The translations under genes were made by a program, and so were the position numbers. A stretch of 64,000 bases of DNA from Anaerolineaceae bacterium. Its GTDB lineage: Bacteria; Chloroflexota; Anaerolineae; Anaerolineales; Anaerolineaceae. The stretch lies in contig JADLFQ010000076.1 of assembly GCA_020845515.1 (NCBI GenBank), positions 17,862 through 81,861 of the forward strand. The letters run 5' to 3'. Under the pieces are notes generated by a model. That model saw only the letters and a list, made by a program, of their open reading frames with translations. It did not search any database and was not told the DNA's origin. Within the stretch, counting starts at the first letter, position 1. Every line of letters begins with the position of its first letter. Shown piece after piece: positions 9,623 through 19,719 of this stretch.

Positions 9623-10498
9623 ATGGACCAAGTTTTAGGCTCATCGGCATTATGCCTGTTCGGTGTACTGTTCTTAATCCTAATTGTGTTCTTAACTTCG
9701 GCGATCAAGATCATCCCGGAATATCAGCGGCTGGTCGTTTTTCGGCTGGGGCGCTGCATTGGCTCCAAGGGCCCCGGTCTGATTTTGCTGATTCCGTTTC
9801 TTGACCGCGGCATCCGGGTGGATCTGCGAGAGCAGGTGCGCGAGATCCCGGCGCAAAGCTCGATCACCTCGGACAATGCCCCAATTTCGATTGACTTTCT
9901 GTGGTACTACAAAGTATTTGATCCGGTGCAGTCTGTCTTGCAGGTTGGCAACTTTGAACTGGCTGCCCAGGGTATTGCAACGACCACACTGCGCGCCGTC
10001 ATCGGCAGTATCATGCTCGACAGCGTGCTTTCAGAACGGGAGAAGATCAACGTGGCGCTGCGCACCCGGCTGGACGAAGTGACCGAGCGCTGGGGCGTCA
10101 AGGTGACCAATGTTGAAATTCGTGAGATCGTCCCGCCGCGCGATGTTCAGGAAGCCATGAACCGGCAGTTGACCGCCGAGCGCACCCGCCGCGCGATCGT
10201 CACCGAATCCACCGGTACGCGCGAGGCCGCAATTAATGTAGCTGAAGGTGAACGGCAGGCCGCCGTCCTGCGGGCCGATGGCGAAAAACAGGCGCAGCTT
10301 CTGCGGGCGGAAGGCTACTCTGCCGCGCTGGAACAGATTTTTAGCGCCGCCAATAAGATTGATCAGAAGACGATCACGCTGCAGTACTTTGAAACACTCA
10401 AATCCATGGCCGCGGGCGCATCCACCAAGTATATCTTCCCGCTGGAATTCACCAGCCTGTTGGAAGAATTTGCCAAGAAGAACCGGGGAGAGAAATAA
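9623..10498 (+). CDS. SPFH/band-7 stomatin-like (slipin) protein
   Basis: IIPEYQRLVVFRLGRCIGSKGPGLILLIPFLDRGIRVDLREQ...EIPAQSSITSDNAPISIDFLWYYKV...NRQLTAERTRRAIVTESTGTREAAINVAEGERQAAVLRADGEKQA. Confidence 0.92.
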   Translation: MDQVLGSSALCLFGVLFLILIVFLTSAIKIIPEYQRLVVFRLGRCIGSKGPGLILLIPFLDRGIRVDLREQVREIPAQSSITSDNAPISIDFLWYYKVFDPVQSVLQVGNFELAAQGIATTTLRAVIGSIMLDSVLSEREKINVALRTRLDEVTERWGVKVTNVEIREIVPPRDVQEAMNRQLTAERTRRAIVTESTGTREAAINVAEGERQAAVLRADGEKQAQLLRAEGYSAALEQIFSAANKIDQKTITLQYFETLKSMAAGASTKYIFPLEFTSLLEEFAKKNRGEK

Positions 10499-10584
10499 TC
10501 GAAACCATCCCCTGAACGACAGACGGGGTTTTGACGGACGAGTATTCTGCCGCCAAAACCCCAATTTTTATAGGTGATCCGGCC

Positions 10585-11046
10585 ATGACGACTTTTTCAA
10601 GCGCAATTTGCATTGTGGAAGCCTCGTGGCGCGACCTGGGTGAACTGCGCAATCTGGAAGCTGTGTGCTTCGGAGAAGATGCCTGGCCGCTGTTTGACCT
10701 GATCGGCGTGCTGACCCTGCCGCGGATCGTGCGCTTGAAGGCGGTGAACGGCGACAGGAAGATGGTCGCTTTTATTGCAGGAGACCCCAACCCGGACGAA
10801 AAAACCGGTTGGATTACCACTATCGCCGTGCTTCCGGCTTATCGGAAACAAAGTATCGGCAGCCGGCTGCTGAAGATGTGCGAAGAGCGCATGGGACTGC
10901 CATTTGTGCGCCTGTGTGTGCGGCATGACAACAAACCGGCTCTGGCGATGTATGCCAGAGCCGGTTACCGCCATGTGCGCGTCTGGCGGGCTTATTACCA
11001 CGACGGCGCGGATGCGCTGGTGCTGGAGAAAATAAGGGAAGCGTGA
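10585..11046 (+). CDS. GNAT family N-acetyltransferase
   Basis: GWITTIAVLPAYRKQSIGSRLLKMCEERM...VRLCVRHDNKPALAMYARAGYRHV. Internal start MTTFSS preferred over ORF-track start 10531. Confidence 0.85.
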   Translation: MTTFSSAICIVEASWRDLGELRNLEAVCFGEDAWPLFDLIGVLTLPRIVRLKAVNGDRKMVAFIAGDPNPDEKTGWITTIAVLPAYRKQSIGSRLLKMCEERMGLPFVRLCVRHDNKPALAMYARAGYRHVRVWRAYYHDGADALVLEKIREA

Positions 11047-11639
11047 AGCCAATGAGGGCAATGATGCGCCGGTTTGATGTCTGGGTCAGCCACCAGAGGG
11101 GGATCTTTGACTTCAGCGGGGATGAACGCTGCATCTTGCGGGGCGAACTGCGGCGCGCCGGACGAGCGCTCCACCTCCCTGATATTGATCTGCACGCAAA
11201 TGACACGATCCTTAAATTTCATTTGTGGAACAGCCACCTTCCGATCATGCCGGCAGAAGGGGCAGACCTGGGCTGGGCGGCGGAAACCTGGCACCGTTTT
11301 CTTTTCTCGCTGGGCGTGCTGGCGCGGCAATTGAGAGATGACCCTGCCCTGCAAAACATCAAGGCGATCAGCGGGGTTAGCTCTTTGTTTAGCCTGAAGG
11401 GCGCGGCCAGCGGGGCGCGGCTGATGAAGCGTGTTGGGTTTTCCGTTTACCCGCGCCCAAACCCGCTTGGCGCGCCGGGTGCATTTTTGGAAAATGTGTA
11501 TTCCTGGCTTTTGGTCTGGGCATATAACCCGGCCAGCCTGAAGGGGCATGCCTTGCCGGGACTTGAACGCACCGTCTTGTGGATGTCTGTGGCGGAACTG
11601 TACCGGCGTTTTGGCAAAGACGGGCAGAACACATATTAA
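11043..11639 (+). CDS. hypothetical protein, possibly YkoP-like
   Basis: 198 aa, GTGA overlap with preceding GNAT gene; LHLPDIDLHANDTILKFHLWNSHLP segment. Family call tentative. Confidence 0.55.
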   Translation: MKPMRAMMRRFDVWVSHQRGIFDFSGDERCILRGELRRAGRALHLPDIDLHANDTILKFHLWNSHLPIMPAEGADLGWAAETWHRFLFSLGVLARQLRDDPALQNIKAISGVSSLFSLKGAASGARLMKRVGFSVYPRPNPLGAPGAFLENVYSWLLVWAYNPASLKGHALPGLERTVLWMSVAELYRRFGKDGQNTY

Positions 11640-11739
11640 GAACAGCGAAATAAGCGGGGGTAAGTTTGTCAAATTAATCTTCAATATGGTATATTTTATA
11701 GATGCATTATATTCGCCTAATTGATTGCAAGGAGAAAAA

Positions 11740-12336
11740 ATGATGAGTAAGGCAAAAGTAGCAACCAAAGAGTCCACTGTAATCACTGATCCTCCAATTG
11801 CAAGGAAGCTGTTTGAAAGCACGAGCTGGTCGTGGTTGTGGCTGATTGGACGGCTGTACATCGGTTACACCTGGCTGGAAGCCGGGTTTGGGAAAATCGG
11901 CAATCCGGCCTGGGTTACAACTGGCGAAGCGCTGAAAGCGTTTTGGACTCGTGCGGTGGATATACCGGCGGCGCCAAGTTCCCCGCCAATTGCCTTTGAC
12001 TGGTACCGGACTTTTATTCAGGCGCTGCTCGACGGGGGTCACTACACGTGGTTTGCCAAAGTGGTCGTCGCTGCGGAGATATGGGTGGGCGCACTGCTCA
12101 TCCTGGGCGCATTTGTCGGTATCGCAGCCGCTGCGGGGGCGTTCCTGAACTGGAACTTTATGATGGCAGGTTCAGCCAGCGTCAATCCGCTGATGTTCGT
12201 GATCACCATCTTTTTGATCCTGGCGTGGAAGACCGCCGGATGGTGGGGAATAGACCGGTGGCTGCTGCCGCTGATGGGAACGCCTTGGCGGCCAGGCAGG
12301 TTGTTTGAAAAAGAAGAGGCTCCTGAGAGCGCATAA
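11740..12336 (+). CDS. DoxX/DoxD family membrane protein
   Basis: IGRLYIGYTWLEAGFGKIGNPAW... and four TM-like segments. Confidence 0.75.
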   Translation: MMSKAKVATKESTVITDPPIARKLFESTSWSWLWLIGRLYIGYTWLEAGFGKIGNPAWVTTGEALKAFWTRAVDIPAAPSSPPIAFDWYRTFIQALLDGGHYTWFAKVVVAAEIWVGALLILGAFVGIAAAAGAFLNWNFMMAGSASVNPLMFVITIFLILAWKTAGWWGIDRWLLPLMGTPWRPGRLFEKEEAPESA

Positions 12337-12377
12337 CCGCGGCGATCCGGTTAACATACCTCTTGCTTAAAAACCGG

Positions 12378-12417
12378 GGGGTTCGATGACGCATCGCGCC
12401 ATCGAACCCCTTTTTTT
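12378..12417 (+). terminator. Rho-independent terminator
   Basis: GGGGTTCGATG-N11-CATCGAACCCC followed by TTTTTTT. Confidence 0.88.
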
Positions 12418-12524
12418 CGTAGTTGAAGGGGACAGGTGGGAGGGCTGAATTTTACAGCTAAAAACGCAAAGGCTGAAAGAGTGGTATTATTCTTTTAACC
12501 CTTTAAAGGATCGAATCTGCATAG

Positions 12525-13748
12525 ATGGGCTCTCCGGCGATTATTTCGCAAACCTTCACGGCCTTGCGCCACCGCAATTATCGTATCTATTTGATTGGCC
12601 AGGTTTTTTCCCTGAGCGGAACGTGGATGCAATTTGCCGCGCAGGGCTATCTGTTGTATGAACTGACGAAATCCCCGGCGTATCTGGGGTATGTTGCTTT
12701 TATTGACGGGGTTCCCGCATGGCTGTTCACCTTGTACGGTGGGATCATCGCAGACCGCATCCCGCGCCGGACACTGCTGCTGATCACCCAATCGTTCATG
12801 ATGACATTGGCGTTCATCTTGAGCGCCCTGGTCTTTACTGACCTGGTGGCGCCCTGGCATATCCTTGTGCTGGCTTTTTTTCTCGGGGTGGGGAATGCGT
12901 TTGAAGCCCCGGCGCGGCAGTCGTTCACGATTGAACTGGTGACCCGCGAAGACTTGACGAACGCCATTTCCCTCAATGCGGCCATGTTCAACGCCGCGAA
13001 TATTGTTGGCCCGGCAATCGGCGGGTTGGTCTATGCATGGGTGGGGCCGGGCTGGTGCTTCAGCATTAATGGACTTTCATTTATCGCCGTGATCCTGGCA
13101 CTGGTGTTGATCCGGCTGCCGCGCTTTACCCCCCCTCCCCAAAGAAACATAATGATGGATGTCCAAGAGGGATTTCAGTTTATCCGCCAGGATGCAACCG
13201 TGCGCTTTTTGATTCTTGCGGTCGGAATAGTCTCCATATTTTCATTTTCCCTGCAAACGCTCATCCCGGCCTGGGCAACCAACGTGCTGAAGGGCGATGT
13301 GCGCACCAATGGCATGCTGCTGGCGGCGCGCGGCGCAGGCGCGCTGATGGGCGCGCTGACGCTGGCTTCGCTCTCCGGGCGGAACATCCGCGGAAAGCTC
13401 TGGCTGATCGGAAGTTTTGTCCTTCCATTGGGAATGTTGTCATTCTCCTGGGTTCGGAATTTGCCCATTTCGCTGATCATGCTGGCAACAACTGGATGGG
13501 CGATGATGGCGCTGGCGAACAACACCAATGCGCTGATTCAGTCGGGGGTGCCGGACCACCTGCGCGGCCGCGTGATGGGAATTTATACGCTGGTTTTCCT
13601 GGGGTTTGCTCCGGTCGGCTCTCTGATTATCGGATGGCTTGCAACCTGGCTGGGGGAGCCGGCGGCGCTGCAAATTTTCGCGGCGGTCCTGTTGACTTTT
13701 GCAGTTTGGGTGACCCTGCGGCACCCGGAAATACGGGCGTTACGTTAG
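12525..13748 (+). CDS. MFS transporter (EntS/DUF894-like)
   Basis: 407 aa, 12-TM pattern; FRHRNYRIYLIGQVFSLSGTWMQ-like N-terminus, GGIIADRIPRRTLL. Confidence 0.85.
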   Translation: MGSPAIISQTFTALRHRNYRIYLIGQVFSLSGTWMQFAAQGYLLYELTKSPAYLGYVAFIDGVPAWLFTLYGGIIADRIPRRTLLLITQSFMMTLAFILSALVFTDLVAPWHILVLAFFLGVGNAFEAPARQSFTIELVTREDLTNAISLNAAMFNAANIVGPAIGGLVYAWVGPGWCFSINGLSFIAVILALVLIRLPRFTPPPQRNIMMDVQEGFQFIRQDATVRFLILAVGIVSIFSFSLQTLIPAWATNVLKGDVRTNGMLLAARGAGALMGALTLASLSGRNIRGKLWLIGSFVLPLGMLSFSWVRNLPISLIMLATTGWAMMALANNTNALIQSGVPDHLRGRVMGIYTLVFLGFAPVGSLIIGWLATWLGEPAALQIFAAVLLTFAVWVTLRHPEIRALR

Positions 13749-13924
13749 CAAGGGCGATGGGTTGACCTGCGGCAGGATGCAGCCCAACCCCTAAAGCGGG
13801 TGTTTGCACGCCGGGCGCGGGGGATGTGAAGCGGCATTACCTCACGAGCGGCCCAATCCTTGCGGTGTTGTTATACCCGGGGGTGGGACGCCGGACGGTC
13901 AAAAAAACTACCCTTAAACTGTAC

Positions 13925-15289
13925 TCAGGCCTCCTTAACGGCGGAGGAAACAACACCCAGTAAAGCGATAATGCCCGCTGCGGCAAGACCTTGTGAGATG
14001 CCTTCAAAAAAAGCTGAGGTTGTATTTTGAACCAGGTGGGTGGTGAAAATGGCTCCGGCGAATCCGATCCCCAATACCATGCCGAAGTTTCTGGCTGCGC
14101 CGAGTACGCCCGAAGCAATACCCTGACGGGCATGCGGAGCGGAGCCCATGAGGGCGCTGGTGTTGGGGGTGATGAACGTGCCGATGCCAAAACCGGCCAG
14201 AGCCAGTCCAACCACCACGACCCATAACGCGGAATCCACTCCCAGCCGGGAGAGGAGGAACAAACCGGCTGCCAGGATGGCCATGCCGAGCATGCCCGGC
14301 TTGCGCGAGCCGATTTTGTCGGATAAAGCGCCGCTGATCGGAGCGGTGATCGCCATCAGGACAGGCTGTGCAGTTAGAAACAATCCGGCTTGTGCTGAGT
14401 TCAGACCGCGCCCCTGTATCAGATAAAACGGCATCAGGAAAAGGATACTGTACAGACAAACATAATTCAGGATGGCGCTGATGGTTGCCATGGAAAACAG
14501 GGGGATGCGGAACAGGCTTAAATCGAGCATTGGCGCTGGCGAGCGTTTTTCAATTAGAACAAAAATGATCAGCAGAAGCAGCGCCCCGCCGAACAGCCCG
14601 AGGGTGACCGGGGATGTCCAACCCCATACGGCGCCTTGGTTCAAACCCAGCATGAGTGCAATCAGTCCGGCCAGGAAGACAGCCGCGCCCGGCAGGTCAA
14701 ACGGTTTATTGCGTTCAGCGGGCTCATCACTGGGGATGAAGATGTAGCCCAGGGTTAAGGCTAGCGCGCCAACCGGGATGTTGATATAGAAAACCATGCG
14801 CCAGCTGAACGCGTTTGCCAGCCAGCCGCCCAGGGTGGGCCCGACCATTAATCCCAGATAGGTCATCAGAGATGTCAGTCCGAAAGCGCGCCCGCGTTCA
14901 CTGGCAGGAAAATTGCCGGTGATGATGGCGGGAGAGTTGGAGGCCAGCATGGCCCCTCCAATGGCTTGTATGCCGCGGGAGGCGATCAGCATGGGGGTTG
15001 ACCAGGCGAACCCGCACAGGGCTGAGCTGAGGACGAAGATGCTGAAGCCCCACAGGTAAATGGTTTTGTGGCCGTGCAAATCGCCCAGGCGGCCAAAAGT
15101 TAATAAAAAGCCCGTTATAACCAGTAAATAAACTGTGATCACCCATTCGATTGCAGCCACGTTGCTGTTGAAGGCGTCGCGCAGAATTGGAAGAATAGTG
15201 TTGACGATGCTGGAGTCCAGGGTGGCCATAAAAGAACCTGTTCCAATCGCGACCAGCACCAACCACTTCCGGTCAATGTTTTTTGTCAT
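13925..15289 (-). CDS. MFS transporter, DHA2 (EmrB/QacA) family
   Basis: GTGSFMATLDSSIVNTILPILRDAF motif, 14-TM pattern; internal start MTKNIDRKW preferred over ORF start 15436. Confidence 0.88.
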   Translation of the reverse strand: MTKNIDRKWLVLVAIGTGSFMATLDSSIVNTILPILRDAFNSNVAAIEWVITVYLLVITGFLLTFGRLGDLHGHKTIYLWGFSIFVLSSALCGFAWSTPMLIASRGIQAIGGAMLASNSPAIITGNFPASERGRAFGLTSLMTYLGLMVGPTLGGWLANAFSWRMVFYINIPVGALALTLGYIFIPSDEPAERNKPFDLPGAAVFLAGLIALMLGLNQGAVWGWTSPVTLGLFGGALLLLIIFVLIEKRSPAPMLDLSLFRIPLFSMATISAILNYVCLYSILFLMPFYLIQGRGLNSAQAGLFLTAQPVLMAITAPISGALSDKIGSRKPGMLGMAILAAGLFLLSRLGVDSALWVVVVGLALAGFGIGTFITPNTSALMGSAPHARQGIASGVLGAARNFGMVLGIGFAGAIFTTHLVQNTTSAFFEGISQGLAAAGIIALLGVVSSAVKEA

Positions 15290-15384
15290 AAACACCTCTA
15301 AGGCAGCCCGATACGGGCAAAAGATCACCGAATTATAAAGGAAATATAAGCCGTTGCGGAGAATACCAAAGTAAAGGGGCCAGC

Positions 15385-15645
15385 GGGATGTGCCTGCACA
15401 CCACCCTGCAGAATTTCGGCGATCCTCGGCGGCCATTCACCGCCATTCCGGCTGTGGGCGCGTGCCACAGCGGTGATAGCAGAGAGAACTGGCAGCCGGT
15501 GAATCAGGGCCGGAAATCCGGTTTGCCGTCCACATCCACAAACCGGATACGATCTATGTCGTCCCGATCAAGAACGATGCGGAACACTCCCCGCCGGAGG
15601 GCAAGCTGCCCGCATACATCGAGCAACCGCGGCATCTCTCGCTAC
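15385..15645 (+). pseudogene. remnant of BNR/sialidase-like (WD40/YVTN-type) protein
   Basis: [20 protein letters not shown] in one frame, then [35 protein letters not shown] in another; both resemble consecutive parts of exo-alpha-sialidase-like proteins. Confidence 0.5.
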
Positions 15646-15874
15646 CCGGTAGGGTCAGGGTTCATCACCGCCCTCGGTGCCGGAAAACCACCAAATGTCC
15701 CCCCGCCCCCAACCCACACCCGGCAAGGGCGGGGCTAAGTGGTGGCGATCTTGGCCGCCAAGTCCCCGCTCACGAGCGTCAGGTAACTCAACGATTTGGG
15801 AATGTGCGGGGTTTCGCTGACGCCACCCCGGAGAATGACCGTGTATGTTCCGCTCCACCCAACCTATCCTTCGG

Positions 15875-17395
15875 TCAACCAATACCAGCCTGGCGTTTGT
15901 GTCGTTCGTACAGCGCCAACGCCGCCAGCACGATCATCGCCAGAATGGATACCGCCAGGCCACGCTCGAGCAGGGTGAAGTAGGCACTGTCGGGGTAATT
16001 GGCGACAATTCCGAGGTGCAGCGGGGCGCGCTCCGGCGTAAAGGCGGCAAAAGCAGCCGTCACCTGCCAGGTTTTAAAGTGCCGCCAGAGATCAAACCCC
16101 AGCCAAAACAGACAGGGAAGGCTCAACCCCGCCGGCCAGGGAAAGCGGCGAAGCCGGTTCAACAGCCATTGGAAGGCAACTACCGCTTGAATGAGCAAAA
16201 ATACCACCGCCAACGAAGCCAGGCGCGCCGGCACGCGCTCGCTCTTCGCCAGGACCGTGCCGCTGAAGATCTGAAAAACCCCGCCATAGGAAAATATCAG
16301 GAAGACCAAGACAGGGATGAGGAGCGGGCGAAAATGAAATAAGGGTACATTCTCTCCGCTCTTTTGCGAGCGGCGGGGCAGCAAGCTGAAAGCGGCAAAG
16401 CATAAGACGAAGCCAAGCCCGGCAAGGCCGATGTAATAGTCTATTTCCCACCAGCCCAACATGCGTCCGGAGAAGAGTGCAGGCACCTGTCCGCCGGGAG
16501 GGTGCAGCACGGTGAAACCCTGCCACAGGTAGCTTAAGGAAGGGAAGCCGCCCTGAAATTCATTGTCAACGGCCTGAACGAGCAGGGCGGGGGGCAATAA
16601 GCGCACAGCGCTCAAAACCACTGAGGCGAAACCGGCTTTGATTACCCCCGGCAGCGTGCGCCAACAGGTCAGCCCTAAAACCGCCAGAAAGCCCAGGTGC
16701 CAGACAAACTGGTGAAAGGTGCCTTGCAGCAGCAAGACGAACAATAACCCTGCCATCTGCAAAACCCAGACCCAGGAGCTGTCGCCCTCCAGCAGGCGAT
16801 AAACCAGGATGACGAACCAGGGCAGTAGAAAATAGCCTCCCCAAGTCAGGTGTCCAATGCTGATATGCGCGACGATATGACCGTTGAAATTAAACAATAG
16901 GAAGAGAAAGACAAAAGCAGCCGGCGAGAGTTGAAACCGCCGCCGCAGCCAAAGCAATCCGGCAAACCCGGCAGAATACAGCAGGCAGACCTGCGCAAGG
17001 GAAAAACTGCCGATGCTCATAAAACGCAGCAAAAGCACTTGCGGTGAAAGGATCACATCCGGTACGGCCATAAAGCGATCGGTGACCAATAACAGGGCGC
17101 GCGGTTCGGGCATGTGCAGGGGCAGTGCTCCCTGTGTAACAGCATCCTTGAGGAATGCCAGCCGGGGCGCGGTAATTTCTGACCAGTCGTGAAAATCCAG
17201 CGGGATAATGCCCCAGTTCAAAAACCAGCCCCACAACGCCAGACCGCCCAGATAGAACGTAACCAGCAGAATCCGGGCAAACCGGATATAGGAAGGCCTG
17301 TCGGAGAAACAGAAAAAAACCTGAATAAAGTCTCGCAGCCGCCTCGGCTGCGTCAAATCATTGCCCCACATGCAAGAGGTTAAGAGGTTCCTCAT
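15875..17395 (-). CDS. polytopic membrane protein (GT-C/YfhO-like flavour), function unknown
   Basis: 506 aa with about 10 hydrophobic segments. Confidence 0.6.
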   Translation of the reverse strand: MRNLLTSCMWGNDLTQPRRLRDFIQVFFCFSDRPSYIRFARILLVTFYLGGLALWGWFLNWGIIPLDFHDWSEITAPRLAFLKDAVTQGALPLHMPEPRALLLVTDRFMAVPDVILSPQVLLLRFMSIGSFSLAQVCLLYSAGFAGLLWLRRRFQLSPAAFVFLFLLFNFNGHIVAHISIGHLTWGGYFLLPWFVILVYRLLEGDSSWVWVLQMAGLLFVLLLQGTFHQFVWHLGFLAVLGLTCWRTLPGVIKAGFASVVLSAVRLLPPALLVQAVDNEFQGGFPSLSYLWQGFTVLHPPGGQVPALFSGRMLGWWEIDYYIGLAGLGFVLCFAAFSLLPRRSQKSGENVPLFHFRPLLIPVLVFLIFSYGGVFQIFSGTVLAKSERVPARLASLAVVFLLIQAVVAFQWLLNRLRRFPWPAGLSLPCLFWLGFDLWRHFKTWQVTAAFAAFTPERAPLHLGIVANYPDSAYFTLLERGLAVSILAMIVLAALALYERHKRQAGIG

Positions 17396-17458
17396 GGGGG
17401 TATTATAGTCTTGAATTTTTTGAAGCGCCCTGGCATTATGTTATAATTATGCAGAACT

Positions 17459-17529
17459 GCGGGCATAGTTCAGTGGTAGAACGGTAGCCTTCCAAGCTAC
17501 ATACACGAGTTCGAGTCTCGTTGCCCGCT
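17459..17529 (+). tRNA. tRNA-Gly (anticodon TCC)
   Basis: Cloverleaf readable: acceptor GCGGGCA/TGCCCGC, anticodon arm GTAGC-CTTCCAA-GCTAC, T arm CGAGTTCGAGTCTCG; upstream TTGAAG-16-TATAAT promoter. Confidence 0.95.
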
Positions 17530-17726
17530 CTTTTGTTTTAAACGGGACATCCCCGCGCCCCCTTGAGGGGATGGTATTCGCGCCCCGCTGCCTGCTCTTT
17601 TGTTTTAGACGGGACATCCCCGCGCCCCCTTGAGGGGATGGTCTTCGCGCCCCGCTGCCTGCTCTTTTGTTTTAAACGGGACATCCCCGCGCCCCCTTGA
17701 GGGGATGGTATTCGCGCCCCGCTGCC
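17527..17726. repeat. 67-bp tandem repeat, 3 copies, starting at the tRNA-Gly 3' end
   Basis: Copies at 17527, 17594 and 17661; near identical (AAAC/AGAC and TATT/TCTT variants); each contains CATCCCC...GGGGATG. Confidence 0.92.
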
Positions 17727-17804
17727 CTCTTCCAACCCTCCCCCGAAGATGTACCTTCGAGGGAGGACGGGTGTTTGTTTTGCAGGGCCGGGCGGGAAGA
17801 AGAT

Positions 17805-18827
17805 TCAGCGCGGGGACGCGGCAGCTTCGAGAATTTGGGTGGTGAAAACCTGCCGGACATCTTCCGGAACGGGGAGATCGGCATCTGCCAGCACCTTTGC
17901 CTGCGCCTGCCACTGTTCGAGCGTTTGCCATCCCAAGCCATGCTGCTCGGTCTCCGGACCGGCGGCGTCTTTCAACTCGGCTTCCAGCATAAAACGCATG
18001 TGATCGGGGTCGGTCTCGGGGCCTGTGTATTGCATCACGATCTTGACCGCATCATCCAGGTTTTCGCTCGCAAATTGAATCCCCTTGAGCGCGGCACGCA
18101 GAAAGCCTGTGAGCATCTCCGGCTGTGCTTTTAAGATTTCATCACTGGTGACATAGGTCAGGCCGAGTGTGCTGACGCCGTAATCGGCTGGATCCCACAG
18201 GGTAAGCTTGTACCCCCAACTTTGGATGAGAAAAGGCTCGTTGGATTTGAAAACGGGGTAGACATCCACCTGTCTTTCGGTGAGGACACGCGGGTCAAAG
18301 CCGACATTGACCAACTGTATCTTTTCTACATCAGCACCGGCGGCTTTAATGAGGGCAAAAAGCTCCGGCGGGGGCGTGCCTTTATACCCAACGGTGTGGC
18401 CTTCCCAATCTTTGGGTGTGGTCATGCCGGAATCCGACAGCGCGGCAAAAGCCTGCTGGCCGCGCTGACCGAGCAGCGCAAAGGAGACGAGCGGCAGCCC
18501 CGGTTCGGCGCGGCGCTGTAAAAGGATGGCGGCGTCCTGGTTGGTGATCTGAATCTTCCCGGCTGCGAGCAGTTGCAGGTGTTCACCTTTGCCGGGGGAG
18601 TGCTGGATGGTGACATCCAGCCCTTCCTCTTCAAAATAGCCCTTTTCTTTGGCGACATAAGCGCCTACAAAGGGCAGGCTGGCTTGCGGCTTGTATCCCG
18701 CCATGAAGATGACCGGGGTCAAGGGGGCGGCGGTTGGCGTCGCCGCGGCCGGCGCGCGCGGTGTGCACGCTGTTGCGGCGATTAAGAAAATGAGCGCAAA
18801 AACGATTGAAATTCTGTTTCGGTTCAT
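17805..18827 (-). CDS. ABC transporter substrate-binding lipoprotein (NMT1/THI5-like)
   Basis: Signal/lipobox-like MNRNRISIVFALIFLIAATAC; YKPQASLPFVGAYVAKEKGYFEEEGLDVTIQHSPGKGEHLQLLAAGKIQ. Start corrected from 18986. Confidence 0.88.
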   Translation of the reverse strand: MNRNRISIVFALIFLIAATACTPRAPAAATPTAAPLTPVIFMAGYKPQASLPFVGAYVAKEKGYFEEEGLDVTIQHSPGKGEHLQLLAAGKIQITNQDAAILLQRRAEPGLPLVSFALLGQRGQQAFAALSDSGMTTPKDWEGHTVGYKGTPPPELFALIKAAGADVEKIQLVNVGFDPRVLTERQVDVYPVFKSNEPFLIQSWGYKLTLWDPADYGVSTLGLTYVTSDEILKAQPEMLTGFLRAALKGIQFASENLDDAVKIVMQYTGPETDPDHMRFMLEAELKDAAGPETEQHGLGWQTLEQWQAQAKVLADADLPVPEDVRQVFTTQILEAAASPR

Positions 18828-18957
18828 GATGATCCTTTTGAGCTTGAAAATGGTTAAAAGGGCGTGACGCAGTGTGGGCAGGCAGCGAGCCGCACCCCCC
18901 GAATTTCTTGCAAACTGCAAAGCCTGTAAAGAAAAACAAACCGTACAAGAAAAAACA

Positions 18958-19719
18958 TTACAACTCCATCTCCTGCCAGAAGACAAGACGGCGTTCAGCC
19001 CAGGTCAACAGGACGTAGGAAGCAACCCCTGCCAGACCGAGGATAAAAACTGACCCAAAAAGAAAGGGGAGGTTGAGGTTGCTGTATGCCAGCCACATGA
19101 TGTGCCCCAAGCCGCCCGAAGCGCCTGTCCACTCGGCCACGACGGCGGCAATCAGGGAGAGCGGGGCGCTGATCTTCAACGCGGCGAAGAGGTAGGGCAG
19201 GGTGGAGGGCAGGCGGACGAAGCGAAAGATCTCCCAGCGGCCGGCGTGCCAGGAATGAAATAAGTCCACAAGCGCCGGATCGGCGTGCTGCAAGCCGCTG
19301 ATGACGTTGACGAGCACCGGGAAAAAGGTCAACAGCGCGGTGATGATGATCTTGGGCAGCACACCAAACCCCAGCCAAATGGTGAGCAGCGGGGCAATCG
19401 CGACCATCGGCGTGGATTTGACCAGAATGGCGATGGTCATCACCGCGCGCTCGAAGCGCGGCCATATACTGAGGAGCAGCGCGGCGCCCGTCCCGGTGAT
19501 GACGCCGAGAAGCAGCCCGGTGAGGGCTTCGCCGAGCGTGAGCAGGGAGGCGCGGCCATAGAGCGCGGGGTTGGCAAAGAGCGTGCGCAGAATACGGGTG
19601 GGGGCGGGCAGCAGGTAAGGGGGGATTGCGCGCAAGTGTACGAATCCTTCCCACCCGGCAAAGAGCACAACCAGGATCAATATCGTCGGCAGTATGGAAT
19701 ACGCGGGGCGGGGCTTCAT
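18958..19719 (-). CDS. ABC transporter permease (nitrate/sulfonate/NMT1 type)
   Basis: BPD permease pattern; 4-nt overlap with ATPase gene. Confidence 0.9.
   Translation of the reverse strand: MKPRPAYSILPTILILVVLFAGWEGFVHLRAIPPYLLPAPTRILRTLFANPALYGRASLLTLGEALTGLLLGVITGTGAALLLSIWPRFERAVMTIAILVKSTPMVAIAPLLTIWLGFGVLPKIIITALLTFFPVLVNVISGLQHADPALVDLFHSWHAGRWEIFRFVRLPSTLPYLFAALKISAPLSLIAAVVAEWTGASGGLGHIMWLAYSNLNLPFLFGSVFILGLAGVASYVLLTWAERRLVFWQEMEL

Noticed and set aside
17538-17941. Minus-strand ORFs with repeated REYHPLKGARGCPV peptides
   Set aside because: Created by the 67-bp tandem repeat next to tRNA-Gly; no independent coding evidence.
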